Of a DNA stretch of 64,000 bases, positions 27,619 to 37,298 are shown in pieces. The notes under the pieces are model-generated. The model had not been told where the DNA came from, did not search any database, and worked only from the letters and a program-made list of their open reading frames with translations. How positions within the stretch are numbered: the first letter of the stretch is position 1; every line of letters begins with the position of its first letter. The position numbers and the translations under genes are program-made. Source of the stretch: Rickettsia sp. Oklahoma-10 (GTDB taxonomy: Bacteria; Pseudomonadota; Alphaproteobacteria; Rickettsiales; Rickettsiaceae); the NCBI RefSeq assembly GCF_039954865.1, contig NZ_CP157197.1, forward strand, positions 761,501 through 825,500, in the 5' to 3' direction.

Positions 27619-28863
27619 TTATGAATTATCAACGACAATATCAGGTTTAACTAGTAACTTCATTAAAACTAGTACCCAAATACCGCTTGATATCCACCAT
27701 ATTTGCCAAATATTATATGAAATCATCCCTATAATATAATAATTTATAAAGCATGCATAAGCAGCTGCTCTGAAATCATTATTCTTTATGTTATCAATTT
27801 GCTTTAAGCATTTATAGATTAAGCTTAAAAATAATATTAGCCCTATTATACCAAGTTCAAGATTAATTTGTAATATATTATTATGAGGATGAAGCGGCAA
27901 AGGATGCCATGTTTCTCCTTTATAATTGATCATTTCATTGTCTGTGACTTCGATATATTTAGAAGAAGCAAAACCATAGCCTAAAATCGGCTTTTTAATG
28001 ATTTTGTTTGCGACGAAATGCCAAATAAATAAGCGATGAGCAGCCGATGCTTGAGTTGTTAAATATTTTTGAGATAAATATTGCGGCTCTATTTGTTGTG
28101 CTATAACAGGGAATAGTAACGAGCCGGTAATTAAAATTATTGCAATTAATTTGAAAAATATCAGCTTTATAAATCTTGCTATAATGAATATTATTCCGCC
28201 TATACTGAATCCTAAAAAACTTGCTAGACTATCGGACGACTTAAGTAAATAAAGCACTAATACATATAGCATTAATGCATGTCTTCTTTTACCGCTAGAG
28301 AGTAAAATTATAATAGTAGTCCATGCAGTAATTGAAAGTAAAGCACAGCCCCGATCTAACATATATAAGTCAAAACTAGCTTTAAATATTTTAGTTAAAA
28401 AACCATGAGAAGAATATTCTATGAAGAATAATAATATTGCTGCCAAAATTCCGTATATTAAGGCTTTTTTGAGCTGTAAGCGATTTTGAAAAGGAGTAGA
28501 ATTACTAACTGTAAATCCAAGGAATAAGATTATAAAAACTTGAGTAAAAGTAGCGAAACTATTAATAAGGTGAATTGCAAATAAACAAGATATTAAACAC
28601 CAGCCGGCGAATAATAGTGTTATACTGTGGCCTCGCCACGGTATCCAGTCTTTTTTAATTTTTAACTGGATACTGCGATCAAGTCGTGGTATAAAATTGT
28701 TACTGCATTCCTGCCTACATGGGAATGACATAGACATTTGTTGTAGGGTGTTTCGTATAACAACACTCAGTAAAAAAATTGTAACTAGAGCTGCAGCTGA
28801 TAAGCCAGCAAGCATCCCAAAGCTAGGAATTAAAAATATTAAACTTGAAATTAAATATTGCAT
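27619..28863 (-). CDS. O-antigen ligase-like membrane protein with RPE insertion
   Basis: Polytopic inner-membrane protein (about ten hydrophobic segments) of the O-antigen ligase/polymerase (WaaL/Wzy_C) family, which joins O-antigen to lipid A-core in the periplasm. The long periplasmic loop carries GYGFASSKYIEVTDNEMINY and HPLPLHPHNNILQINLELGI, matching the conserved H-x-H-N-x-x-L-Q motif of the family. Residues ~44-79 (FPCRQECSNNFIPRLDRSI and on) are encoded by a palindromic element inserted in frame between the first helices. It begins 1 bp after the DUF2155 gene. Ligase versus polymerase cannot be settled from sequence. Confidence 0.82.
   Translation of the reverse strand: MQYLISSLIFLIPSFGMLAGLSAAALVTIFLLSVVIRNTLQQMSMSFPCRQECSNNFIPRLDRSIQLKIKKDWIPWRGHSITLLFAGWCLISCLFAIHLINSFATFTQVFIILFLGFTVSNSTPFQNRLQLKKALIYGILAAILLFFIEYSSHGFLTKIFKASFDLYMLDRGCALLSITAWTTIIILLSSGKRRHALMLYVLVLYLLKSSDSLASFLGFSIGGIIFIIARFIKLIFFKLIAIILITGSLLFPVIAQQIEPQYLSQKYLTTQASAAHRLFIWHFVANKIIKKPILGYGFASSKYIEVTDNEMINYKGETWHPLPLHPHNNILQINLELGIIGLILFLSLIYKCLKQIDNIKNNDFRAAAYACFINYYIIGMISYNIWQIWWISSGIWVLVLMKLLVKPDIVVDNS
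28628..28732. repeat. RPE-like palindrome (types C and A joined) inside the ligase-like gene
   Basis: The left part is type C (gccacggtatccag...ctggatac...tcaagtcgtgg) and the right end carries a short type A arm (cattcctgcctacatgggaa). The total is in frame with the host gene and adds ~35 residues between membrane segments. Confidence 0.65.
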
Positions 28864-29337
28864 CTAAAAACAATCTTTAGCAAAAATTTCGTAAATTGGG
28901 TGTTCAAGTGTTGAAAGTGAAATACTTGAAGAGGTCATCCATCCTTGAAAAATTACATTAGGATCTTCATCAATCTTATATTCTGTTATGGTCATCAACA
29001 AATAATTATCTTCATTATACGGATCAAGATTTTTTGTACATTTGTGTAATTTGATTTTTATATTACCGAAATATTTTTCCTCGCCAACTTTAAAATTAAT
29101 TTCTTCAGAAGTGGCAGTAATTTTATTTAGAGCAATAATTTTACCGTTTGTATAATTCTTAAATTTAGAACTATTATTAATATTATTGTTTGGATGTAAA
29201 ACAGGATGATTGTAATCAATAGGGATAAATACATCATTTTCAATATCTTCGGTTGTAGTAACCGATTCTAAATTTTCTGCGAATATAGGAAAATTAATGT
29301 ATATAGTAATGATAAAAATAATTCTTAGTAATTTCAT
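28864..29337 (-). CDS. DUF2155 family secreted protein
   Basis: 157 aa protein with an N-terminal signal peptide (LLRIIFIITIYINFPIFAEN, cleavage probably after Ala-20/Glu). The C-terminal domain contains GKIIALNKITATSEEINFKV, VGEEKYFGNIKIKLHKC, then NVIFQGWMTSSSISLSTLEHPIYEI, the pattern of DUF2155, found widely in alphaproteobacteria. Two Cys (about residues 117 and 156) could form a disulfide in the periplasm. Function unknown. It directly precedes the ligase-like gene on the same strand. Confidence 0.8.
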   Translation of the reverse strand: MKLLRIIFIITIYINFPIFAENLESVTTTEDIENDVFIPIDYNHPVLHPNNNINNSSKFKNYTNGKIIALNKITATSEEINFKVGEEKYFGNIKIKLHKCTKNLDPYNEDNYLLMTITEYKIDEDPNVIFQGWMTSSSISLSTLEHPIYEIFAKDCF

Positions 29338-30880
29338 AAATAAACATATTTTTTTAAAATTATATACTATAGAGCATTAATCGCAACTAAGATTTGTCTT
29401 AATGTACTATATTAATTATGTTATTCCTGCCTATGTGGGAATGACATAAAAATATAAAGGAATGACAATTAAACCACATATGATCCACTCCAAGAACTCT
29501 TAAATTCTATTTAACGATAAAACAGGATTTGCATAGCTTTATAATTAAGGTATTTAATACTATTAATCCTGTTGAATACTATCAAGTAAACATATAAGAA
29601 TGATTATTGCCGTGCAAAGTGGTGATATTAATCATTTAATAATTGATATACTGCATCAAGGAGTTTAAGTTAGCGTTGCTTAGTCTGCTTATTTACTTGA
29701 GGCTAATCATTTAGCAGTTGGCTATTCACAGATATCAAGTATTCGCTAGATTATCAGTTTATTTTAAATTCCAATTGGTATAATGAGCTTTTTTCAAATA
29801 ATATCCTCAGTAAAATCTATAAATCAAAAAAGTAAATTTTTAACTACTGCTAACGGCTTTAGATTTGCAACATCAGGTTTGGAGGATCGGTAACAGGTGA
29901 GGGTGGTATATACTTCATTATCGATGATACTTTAATCCTAAGTAGATTTACGCTTGGTTTGAGCAAACTTTTTAGTAGGATAAATAATCGTAATTGTAGT
30001 GCTATAGTTTTAGTGATATAGGATTTATCCATTTTAGTTACTTAGTAATAGCACAATTTATAGCATCATTTAAGAATTCCGGCGATTCGCTTCAAGATTA
30101 TTCCTTTAAACTAATAACTAATAATAGAGATAAAGAATATCAATATCTTAATGGTGAAATATTAGATAGTTCTAAAGAACCTTCTGATTGATTAGCAAAA
30201 GTAGAGCAGGGAATAGGTAGCTATAATTTATTATAATGTCCGATATTTACAAATACGATAACTATAATATATAAGATGCTAGTTTTTATGCAAATCTACC
30301 TGCAAGATTTGATGATTTATATGCAGAGTTGGGATACGGTAATTAAAATTCTGAAGATCCCAATTATAGTGTTTGCACTATATTGGGAATTTTAGACCAG
30401 AGATATTATTTAGTATAATGAGTGCAGAACATGATTAACTCTCTTAATTTGAAAAATATAACGGGGAAATTAGTTGCAGAATATCAAGTAAGATTTATAT
30501 TAATCCAGATAAAGCAAGTGGTTAATCATTGATTCAAGATATAGTGTTTTTAAATAATGATATTAGAGTGATTATGTTAAGCTGAGGCTTAATATAAGTT
30601 ACAAGGTGTGCTTCGGTAGTTCCTTTATTGCAATTAAATAATCTTTTAATAACTAAATAATCAAGCATAATTTTAAAGGAATTGCTAAATTTTCCTCATA
30701 TTACAAATGAATATATAGTAGATTCTGTTAGCAAGTTCTTGAATTTTATAACAGATGAATAGTTTAAATATCCTGTAAGGATTAGGAGTTGAGTATAAAA
30801 ATAGTTGCTTTTTTGGGTGGATATTATTAATATTTACTATCATTCTGTTTGTCAAGCTGCAATCAAGTTGTGGAGATGAT
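29338..30880 (+). pseudogene. Long decayed region, one or more dead genes
   Basis: About 1.5 kb with no intact ORF. Plus-strand fragments include IAVQSGDINHLIIDILHQGV near 29600, KSKFLTTANGFRFATSG near 29825, SGDSLQDYSFKLITNN near 30085 and YANLPARFDDLYAELGYGN near 30290. They are consistent with a large protein in several frames, which I cannot assign to a family. A short type A hairpin lies at 29418-29447. Confidence 0.35.
29418..29447. repeat. Short type A palindrome
   Basis: Single hairpin atgttattcctgcctatgtg with gggaatgacat following: only the end of a type A element remains. It lies ~80 bp upstream of the DUF2155 start. Confidence 0.5.
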
Positions 30881-30934
30881 AAGAAGGAAGAATCCTACCT
30901 ACGACAATACTTTTACAGTATTATAAATATTTCA

Positions 30935-31009
30935 GGCTGGGTAGCAAAGTGGTAATGCCGTGGACTGCAAATCCTCTATTCGTCGGTTCGATTCCGACCC
31001 TGGCCTCCA
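30935..31009 (+). tRNA. tRNA-Cys (GCA)
   Basis: Cloverleaf: acceptor ggctggg pairs with cctggcc, the anticodon loop is ctgcaaa (anticodon GCA), and the T arm is gtcgg-ttcgatt-ccgac. The 3' CCA is encoded. The anticodon stem has one T-T mismatch. It lies 21 bp upstream of xerD. Confidence 0.93.
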
Positions 31010-31030
31010 TTATAGAAATTAAAAAATCTT

Positions 31031-31951
31031 ATGAAATTTATTTCGCAATTCCTAGAAATGCTTTTAGCCGAAAGAGCGCTGTCAAAAAATTCTATACTTA
31101 GTTATAAGCGTGACTTATTGGACTTTCAAAATTATCTTGCTAAACAAAAATTATCCGAATTAAATATAAACACAGAAAATATCAGAAATTGGATTGAGTA
31201 TTTAGCAGGTAATGATTTACACGCTCGTTCTATCAATCGAAAAATCTCAACTATAAAAAGTTATTATGAATTTTTAATTAGCGAAAATCATACTGCTTTT
31301 AATCCGGTTCTTAACGTCGATTTACCGAAATATCAAAATAAGCTTCCTAAAATATTGTCTATAGATCAAATTAAATCGTTACTTGAATATTGCTCCCAAG
31401 ATTCTACGCCGGAAGGGATCAGGCTTAATGCAATGATTCATTTGCTTTATGCTAGTGGTCTTAGAGTCTCAGAGCTGGTTAGTCTTAAACTTGTTGATAT
31501 TTTTAATAAAATGTCAGGAGAGGTGAAGAAAGTATTTTCTGTGCTGGGTAAAGGTAATAAGGAAAGAGTCGTAGTAATAAATGAAAAGGCAGTTATTAGT
31601 ATTGTTCAATATCTTGCAATTAGAGATATTTTTGTAAATAAAGCAAAACCCAAAAATCTAATTTATTTATTTCCTTCATCATCTATTGCCGGTTATATGA
31701 CTAGGCAAAATTTTGCGATTTTGTTAAAATCTGCCGCTCTTTATGCAGGGCTTAACCCTGAGCATATTTCTCCGCATATATTGCGCCATAGCTTTGCAAG
31801 TCATTTACTTGAGGGCGGAGCAGACTTAAGAGTTATTCAAGAACTACTTGGTCATGCCGATATATCTACAACCCAAATATATACTCATCTTCAAACTAAT
31901 CATCTAAAAAAAGCATTGTTACATCATCCCCTCAATAAAAGTACTTGTTAA
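31031..31951 (+). CDS. xerD: Tyrosine recombinase XerD
   Basis: Site-specific recombinase that resolves chromosome dimers at dif with XerC and FtsK. The N-terminal SAM-like core-binding domain covers residues ~1-90 ([18 protein letters not shown]). The catalytic residues appear as Arg in [12 protein letters not shown], HxxR in [20 protein letters not shown], His in [11 protein letters not shown] and the nucleophile Tyr in QIYTHL. The ending ALLHHPLNK resembles XerD (HHPRA) more than XerC. At 306 aa it is full length. It is not part of an integrated element despite lying beside a tRNA. Confidence 0.93.
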   Translation: MKFISQFLEMLLAERALSKNSILSYKRDLLDFQNYLAKQKLSELNINTENIRNWIEYLAGNDLHARSINRKISTIKSYYEFLISENHTAFNPVLNVDLPKYQNKLPKILSIDQIKSLLEYCSQDSTPEGIRLNAMIHLLYASGLRVSELVSLKLVDIFNKMSGEVKKVFSVLGKGNKERVVVINEKAVISIVQYLAIRDIFVNKAKPKNLIYLFPSSSIAGYMTRQNFAILLKSAALYAGLNPEHISPHILRHSFASHLLEGGADLRVIQELLGHADISTTQIYTHLQTNHLKKALLHHPLNKSTC

Positions 31952-32001
31952 TATTTTTTAACGAAATATAATATGCCTTTTTAATTTACGGAATAAATTA
32001 T

Positions 32002-32928
32002 ATGAAGCTAAAAAAAATGGTAACCTCTTGTATTAGTAAACCTAAAAAAATTAAAGAAAAATATTCTGTATTAGATCAAAGACAAAAAGTAGAACCCAAT
32101 ATCTATTATTGGTCAGGATACGAAAATCAAGAAGAAGAACTCAGCAATTATTCTGAGTTAGTTAAAAAAATTCAACAAGGAGAAATAACTTTAGAAGTTT
32201 TAGACAATTTAAGAAAATTAAAAGTAGATGATAAAAAATCTTTTCTAGCAGATATAAAGGATATGGTATCTAACAATAGGTTACATGAACTTAATGTAAA
32301 AATAATGGAACACGCTTTAGATTTAGTTGATTCTCAAGACTCAGCTTTTTTACTTCGTAGAACAAAAGAGGATAGTATATTTCGAGATCTAATCTATTTA
32401 GAAGCAAAAGGCAACAAGTTTACTGTAGATATTGATAAAAAAGGAAATTTAACAATTACTTTTTCTAGTATGGTACTTGAACTTTATAAGCTACTAATTA
32501 ATAATTTTTATTTGGAAAAATTTAGAGACGATGAATTTCGCAAGAAAGCATATGAATTATACAAAGAAGATTTAAAAAAATTAGGTGACACAAGTGAAGA
32601 GGCTTTAGAAAATTATTATGTTAAAAATAGTTTAGCACAAAGCATAATGTGTTTATTTGTGAGTAGAGATATTAGAGAAAGGGCTGTAAGTGAAGAATTA
32701 CTTAAGTTAGATATATTTAAAAAAGTATTTGAGGGAAAAAAAGCATTATATGGAGCTTCTGCTGATTCTAAATTATTAGTGGTCGATTATGTATTAAATG
32801 ATGTCAAGGGTGTTTATATTAATAATTTAGTAGCTTCGAATATTTTAGATTTAGTAATGTATAGTCAATCAAATAATGAGACAATAGAATCAATAGAAAT
32901 TTTGGGAAATAGTGAAAGTTTAGTATGA
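32002..32928 (+). CDS. Rickettsia-type hypothetical protein, paralogue of the next gene
   Basis: 308 aa, charged, largely alpha-helical, no signal peptide or membrane segment. I do not recognise a named domain. It is clearly related to the protein at 33004. LHELNVKIMEHALDLVDSQD aligns with LHKLNQTIMKNADALMPDND, IFRDLIYLEAKGNKF with VFQEILLLEAKRSGM, and AQSIMCLFVSRDIRERAV with AQSINFLLYAPLFRESEI. The stretch between residues 30 and 230 covers the similarity. The two genes are 75 bp apart and co-directional. Possible secreted effector is speculation based only on lineage-specific distribution of such proteins. Confidence 0.72.
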   Translation: MKLKKMVTSCISKPKKIKEKYSVLDQRQKVEPNIYYWSGYENQEEELSNYSELVKKIQQGEITLEVLDNLRKLKVDDKKSFLADIKDMVSNNRLHELNVKIMEHALDLVDSQDSAFLLRRTKEDSIFRDLIYLEAKGNKFTVDIDKKGNLTITFSSMVLELYKLLINNFYLEKFRDDEFRKKAYELYKEDLKKLGDTSEEALENYYVKNSLAQSIMCLFVSRDIRERAVSEELLKLDIFKKVFEGKKALYGASADSKLLVVDYVLNDVKGVYINNLVASNILDLVMYSQSNNETIESIEILGNSESLV

Positions 32929-33003
32929 CTTTCAAGATACTGTGGTTTTGATTATAAATATAGCAAAATAGCTAGAAATTAATTTAATCTTAATATTTAA
33001 AAA

Positions 33004-34167
33004 ATGGCTACAAAAAATAAAAAAGAAACAGTGAATACTGAAACAAAAAATTTAACACATTTAGTTATCAAAGAAATAGATAGTGAAAATTTTGATTTTG
33101 GTATTTTGCAAAAGATGCAGCAGGCTTTTAGTACTGCAAGTAAGCAAAAACATAGGGAAGCTTTTATAAGTTTTTTAGATAAAAAGCTTAATAAAGAGCA
33201 ATTACATAAACTCAATCAAACAATAATGAAAAATGCGGATGCATTAATGCCGGATAATGATCCTAATTTTGTTTGTCGTACTCCTAATAATAAAGTTTTT
33301 CAAGAAATATTATTATTAGAGGCAAAACGCTCAGGTATGAAAGCAAAATTTAATTCTACAGGAGAATTACAACCTCTTGATGTAAAAGATATAACAAAGG
33401 AAATACTAGATCATTATCATATTTTACAAGCAAATTTTTATCCCAAAAGAGATTCTAAAGATTCAATAGATAGTAGAATAGCGCAAAGTATTAATTTTTT
33501 ATTATATGCTCCACTTTTTCGAGAATCAGAGATATATGCAAAATTAGGTTTAAAATCGGCTGAGATAGAGCGAAAAATACAAGATCCTAACGATAAGTAT
33601 GTTAAACAATTAGTAGATGCTAAAATAGGAACAAATACACATTTTAATACAAAAGAAGATTTAGACAATAAAGCAAATAGAAAAGAGAATAAAATATTTT
33701 CAATAATTGAAAAAGCAATAACAACATTAGAGAAAGACAAAAAGGTCAAGATTGGAGATAAGAGACGAGGAGAAATACAAAGGCATATATCTAAATCTTT
33801 ATTAGCAGGAACTTCTAATTATATATTAACATTCACAAAAAATGATTTAGTAGATTTAATATATCAAGGATTACATGAAAGACAAGCTTGGTGGTCAAAG
33901 ATTATTAATTATATAGGTATAAAATCGTATTCTATTTCTAAAAAAAATCTTAAAAAAATAGGAAAAATAATAAATAGTGAAATTAAAAATTCTCATACTC
34001 CTCTAAAGATAGAAGTACCAGAACAGTTAAAACAAATTGTAGAAGAGTTAAACAGATTTAATAATTCGTCGTTGCCATCAGAGGTTAAAAATACTCAGGC
34101 AAAACCTAAAAAACCACCTGTTCCGCCAAAACCTGAGTACCTCAAAAAAAGGGATCGCGGATTGTGA
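33004..34167 (+). CDS. Rickettsia-type hypothetical protein with proline-rich C-terminus
   Basis: 387 aa, charged and helical, no membrane segment. Residues ~20-190 are homologous to the protein at 32002 (shared LHxLN-x-x-IM and LEAK and AQSI blocks). A second helical part follows (KENKIFSIIEKAITTLEKDK). The C-terminus is distinctive: after NSSLPSEVKNTQ comes AKPKKPPVPPKPEYLKKRD, a class-II-like PxxP array of the kind bound by SH3 domains, which its paralogue lacks. Function unknown; a role in contact with host SH3 proteins is only an inference. Confidence 0.72.
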   Translation: MATKNKKETVNTETKNLTHLVIKEIDSENFDFGILQKMQQAFSTASKQKHREAFISFLDKKLNKEQLHKLNQTIMKNADALMPDNDPNFVCRTPNNKVFQEILLLEAKRSGMKAKFNSTGELQPLDVKDITKEILDHYHILQANFYPKRDSKDSIDSRIAQSINFLLYAPLFRESEIYAKLGLKSAEIERKIQDPNDKYVKQLVDAKIGTNTHFNTKEDLDNKANRKENKIFSIIEKAITTLEKDKKVKIGDKRRGEIQRHISKSLLAGTSNYILTFTKNDLVDLIYQGLHERQAWWSKIINYIGIKSYSISKKNLKKIGKIINSEIKNSHTPLKIEVPEQLKQIVEELNRFNNSSLPSEVKNTQAKPKKPPVPPKPEYLKKRDRGL

Positions 34168-34190
34168 TGTTTTTGTTGTGTTTGATTTTT

Positions 34191-34283
34191 TATCATTGCG
34201 AGGAAATTATGAAATAATTGGCAAAGCAATCCAGTGTATTTTGATTATGAATTGCTATGCGATCAAAGATTGTTTGCAATGAT
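34191..34283. repeat. RPE-like palindrome, type B short form
   Basis: Left arm tcattgcgaggaaattatga to gcaaagcaatccag; right arm inverted (gaattgctatgcgatcaaag to ttgcaatgatg). Around 93 bp with no ORF, between the convergent 33004 gene and fabI, where its stem could also act as a bidirectional terminator. Confidence 0.7.
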
Positions 34284-34312
34284 GCTGTATAACAACATAT
34301 TTACTTCATAGC

Positions 34313-35107
34313 TTATAATTTATTACTTCCCATAATATTATAACCACAATCTACATAATGAATTTCACCAGTCACACCTTTAGATAAATTACTGAATAAA
34401 TATATTGCCGCTCCGCCTACATCTTCTTGAGTAGTATTACGTTTTAACGGTGCAGTTGCAGCGTGAGATTTAAGCATAGTACTAAAATCACCTATTGCAC
34501 TAGACGCTAAAGTCTTGATAGGGCCTGCCGAAATAGCATTTACTCTAATGTTATTTTCTCCCATATCGTTTGCTAGATATTTTACACTAGCCTCAAGTGC
34601 AGCTTTAGCAATCCCCATTACATTATAATTAGGTATAACTTTTTCAGCGCCGTAGTAAGTTAAGGTCACAATGCTTCCGCCGTCATGCATTAAAGGTTCT
34701 GCTGCCCTTGCGAGTGCTAAAAGAGAGTAACATGATATATGTAAAGAATTATGTAAATTTTCTAAGCTAGTATTAATATAACGTCCCTTTAATTCATTTT
34801 TATCAGCAAAGGCCATTCCGTGAAGTAAGAAATCGAAACTACCCCATTTCTCTTTTATATCATCAAATAAATTACTAATTGATTTTGGATTCGTAACATC
34901 AAGTTCGCTAACAAAATTACAGCCTATTGCTTCAGCAAGCGGTTTAACTCGTTTTTCTAGTGCTTCCAATTGATAAGTCAACCATATCTCTGCCCCATGT
35001 TTTTTAGCAAGTTGTGCAATTGCCCATGATATTGACATATTATTTGCAATACCTGTAATTAAACCTTTTTTTTCTTGTAGTAACCCTGTAGTCATTTCTT
35101 TACTCAA
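34313..35107 (-). CDS. fabI: Enoyl-[acyl-carrier-protein] reductase (NADH)
   Basis: Last reduction step of fatty acid elongation. It has the FabI-specific start of the Rossmann fold (GLITGIANNMSISWAIAQLA) instead of TGxxxGxG. It also has the catalytic pair in the pattern YxxxxxxK (PNYNVMGIAKAALEASVKYL), and AISAGPIKTLASSAIGDF in the substrate loop. At 264 aa it is typical. It is divergent from lnt with 29 bp between start codons. Confidence 0.95.
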   Translation of the reverse strand: MSKEMTTGLLQEKKGLITGIANNMSISWAIAQLAKKHGAEIWLTYQLEALEKRVKPLAEAIGCNFVSELDVTNPKSISNLFDDIKEKWGSFDFLLHGMAFADKNELKGRYINTSLENLHNSLHISCYSLLALARAAEPLMHDGGSIVTLTYYGAEKVIPNYNVMGIAKAALEASVKYLANDMGENNIRVNAISAGPIKTLASSAIGDFSTMLKSHAATAPLKRNTTQEDVGGAAIYLFSNLSKGVTGEIHYVDCGYNIMGSNKL

Positions 35108-35136
35108 TTATATTAAAAAGTTGCTGAAATGATAGC

Positions 35137-36678
35137 ATGATGTATTATTTTGTAAATAAATTTTACTTATTTATAAATAATAAAATGTATAGATCTAAAA
35201 TTACTTGCTTTTTATTTGGGATGTTAAGCGGTTTCGTTTTTGCTCCGACGTTCTTTTTGCCGGCATTATTAACATTATCTTATCTATGTTACATAATTCA
35301 AAAATCTGAAAATTGGCAAGAAGCTGCAAAAATCGGTTACTTATTTGGTTTTGGGCATTTTTTAAGTGGAGTATATTGGATAAGTATCGGTATCAGTGTT
35401 TATATTGCAGATTTTTGGTGGGCAATTCCTTTTGCTTTATTTGGACTACCTATAGTTTTAGCTTTCTTTATATCGGTAAGTTGCATGTTTAGTTTTTTTG
35501 CTAAAAATAATAAGTATTACCAATTTATATTCTGTTTATGTTGGGTATTATTTGAGTGGGTAAGATCATGGATGTTTACCGGGTTTCCTTGGAATTTGAT
35601 TGGCTATGCTTTTTCATTTTCGGATATTTTAATACAGCCTTTAAGTATAATAGGGATATATGGGTTTAGTTTTATAGTTATATATATTGCCACTTCTGCT
35701 TATCCTTTATTTAGCAAGCAATTTACTCAGTTAAAAATATTATTAGCTAGTTCAGTTGTAATATTAACTGTAATTGTCATTTACGGAGTAGCAAGGCTAA
35801 GTAATAACCCTACAAATTTCACTGATATAAAAGTGCGCTTAGTACAACCTTCAATCCCTCAAATCGAAAAATGGAATGAAGAAGAATTTTGGCATAATTT
35901 AATGCTGCATATTAATTTATCGGAAAAGTCAGAAGAACCTACTGATTTAATTATTTGGTCTGAAGCAGCGTTAGTAGTGCCATTTGATTTACCACAAGTT
36001 AAATCAGAATTATTAGAAATGTTAAATGTAACAAATGCTATTTTAATAACCGGAGGGATCGCAGATAATAAAAAACAAGGTGATGAGTTTGAACTTTACT
36101 CAGCTATGTATGCTCTTACTAAAAACGGTCATAAATTATTTGAATACCATAAATCACATTTAGTACCTTTCGGTGAATATATGCCATTAAAAACAATATT
36201 ACCGTTTAAAAAATTAACCCATGGTTTAATTGATTATAAAGAAGGCAACAGTGGTCTTGTCTATCTTAATAAATACAATCTCAAAATTAAACCTCTGATT
36301 TGCTATGAGTCAATTTTTTCTGATTTTGTTCGGACGAATAATGAAATTGTGGATGTGATAATTAATGTTACAAATGATGCATGGTATGGTAAATCAAGTG
36401 GTCCATATCAACATTTTTATATTAGTAGAAGTAGAGCTGTAGAAAACGGTTTACCTATGATTAGAGTAGCTAATAACGGTATTTCAGCTATAGTAGATCC
36501 TTGTGGCAGAACAATAAAAAAACTGAATCTAAATGAAATAAATTATATCCAAGGTTTAATTCCTAAAAAACTAAACTCTCCTACTATATTCTCACAATTC
36601 GGTAATTTTACTATTATATTACTGATCACTTTTATACTTTTAATTAATTATTTATTAGCTTTGATTCTTGGTAAATAA
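35137..36678 (+). CDS. lnt: Apolipoprotein N-acyltransferase
   Basis: Inner-membrane enzyme that N-acylates lipoproteins at the end of maturation. An N-terminal membrane domain of about six helices is followed by a periplasmic nitrilase-like domain. Its catalytic triad is seen as Glu in [12 protein letters not shown], Lys in [15 protein letters not shown] and Cys in [13 protein letters not shown], and a final helix ends the protein. At 513 aa it is full length. The start could also be the ATG at 35185 (MYRSK), as the first 16 residues are not family-conserved. Confidence 0.94.
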   Translation: MMYYFVNKFYLFINNKMYRSKITCFLFGMLSGFVFAPTFFLPALLTLSYLCYIIQKSENWQEAAKIGYLFGFGHFLSGVYWISIGISVYIADFWWAIPFALFGLPIVLAFFISVSCMFSFFAKNNKYYQFIFCLCWVLFEWVRSWMFTGFPWNLIGYAFSFSDILIQPLSIIGIYGFSFIVIYIATSAYPLFSKQFTQLKILLASSVVILTVIVIYGVARLSNNPTNFTDIKVRLVQPSIPQIEKWNEEEFWHNLMLHINLSEKSEEPTDLIIWSEAALVVPFDLPQVKSELLEMLNVTNAILITGGIADNKKQGDEFELYSAMYALTKNGHKLFEYHKSHLVPFGEYMPLKTILPFKKLTHGLIDYKEGNSGLVYLNKYNLKIKPLICYESIFSDFVRTNNEIVDVIINVTNDAWYGKSSGPYQHFYISRSRAVENGLPMIRVANNGISAIVDPCGRTIKKLNLNEINYIQGLIPKKLNSPTIFSQFGNFTIILLITFILLINYLLALILGK

Positions 36679-36804
36679 AGGGTTTTAGCATTATTATATT
36701 TAATTTTTAATACAGTTGCTTAAAGTAATAAAAGTAGTATATTTACTACATTTAAAGTTAAAACCTTACAAAAAAATTAAAGATTATTGTAGAGTAATGA
36801 TTCA

Positions 36805-37190
36805 ATAAAATATCTGGAAAAACTTGCAAAGTGTACGTTAAAAGTACTACGACCTGCTGCAGGTATTAGCTAAAAAGAATTATGACAAGCTTGAGACATC
36901 AGTGTTCTCCAAAATATAAAGAGGATTTAATATACCTATAAGTAGGTTATATATTTTTGAAAAGTTTTAAATATATATTTAAAATATTTTTTTAGTTCTG
37001 AAGAAGAAAAGTTAAAAACCGACGATGAAAATACTTCTAATAATATATTCAAAGAAATAGAAAGTGATTTCTTAAATAATTATTGTTGAAGAAGAAATGT
37101 AATATGAAAATGAAGTCTCTTTTGATTATAAAGAATTATCAAGGACTATGGGAAGTCAATATTAGAAAAATAATAATTGAACTTGTCAGA
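36805..37190 (+). pseudogene. XRE/Cro-CI family regulator remnant
   Basis: Fragments in shifting frames resemble the alphaproteobacterial HTH_3 regulator. LKVLRPAAGIS then KEL (recognition region of the form xLKxLRxxxGxSQKEL), ISVLQNIKRI, then ISRLYIF with LNIYLKYFF, followed by SSEEEKLKTDDEN and a degenerate C-terminal RKIIIELVRS. These match the order 'GISQKEL...ISRLYxFAKxLNxxxxYFF...VRxxIxELVRS'. Stops and frameshifts throughout. It lies just upstream of the amidase. Confidence 0.5.
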
Positions 37191-37230
37191 TCAGTATCAA
37201 TTACCTTGTAAATAATTATTTAAATTTTCA

Positions 37231-37259
37231 TTGACTTAGTTGTTAAGGTTTAGTAAGCT
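37231..37259 (+). promoter_or_regulatory. Possible promoter of the amidase gene
   Basis: A TTGACT -35-like box (37231-37236) is followed after 17 bp by a weak -10-like TAAGCT, ~40 bp before the start codon. The -35 is good; the -10 is poor. Confidence 0.3.
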
Positions 37260-37287
37260 CTGAATCATTACAATTATTAAATATGTT

Positions 37288-37292
37288 GGAGG
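37288..37292 (+). promoter_or_regulatory. Strong Shine-Dalgarno GGAGG of the amidase
   Basis: GGAGG with 6 bp to the ATG at 37299. It is unusually close to consensus for this window, where most genes have weak sites, and fixes the start. Confidence 0.7.
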
Positions 37293-37298
37293 AAACTT

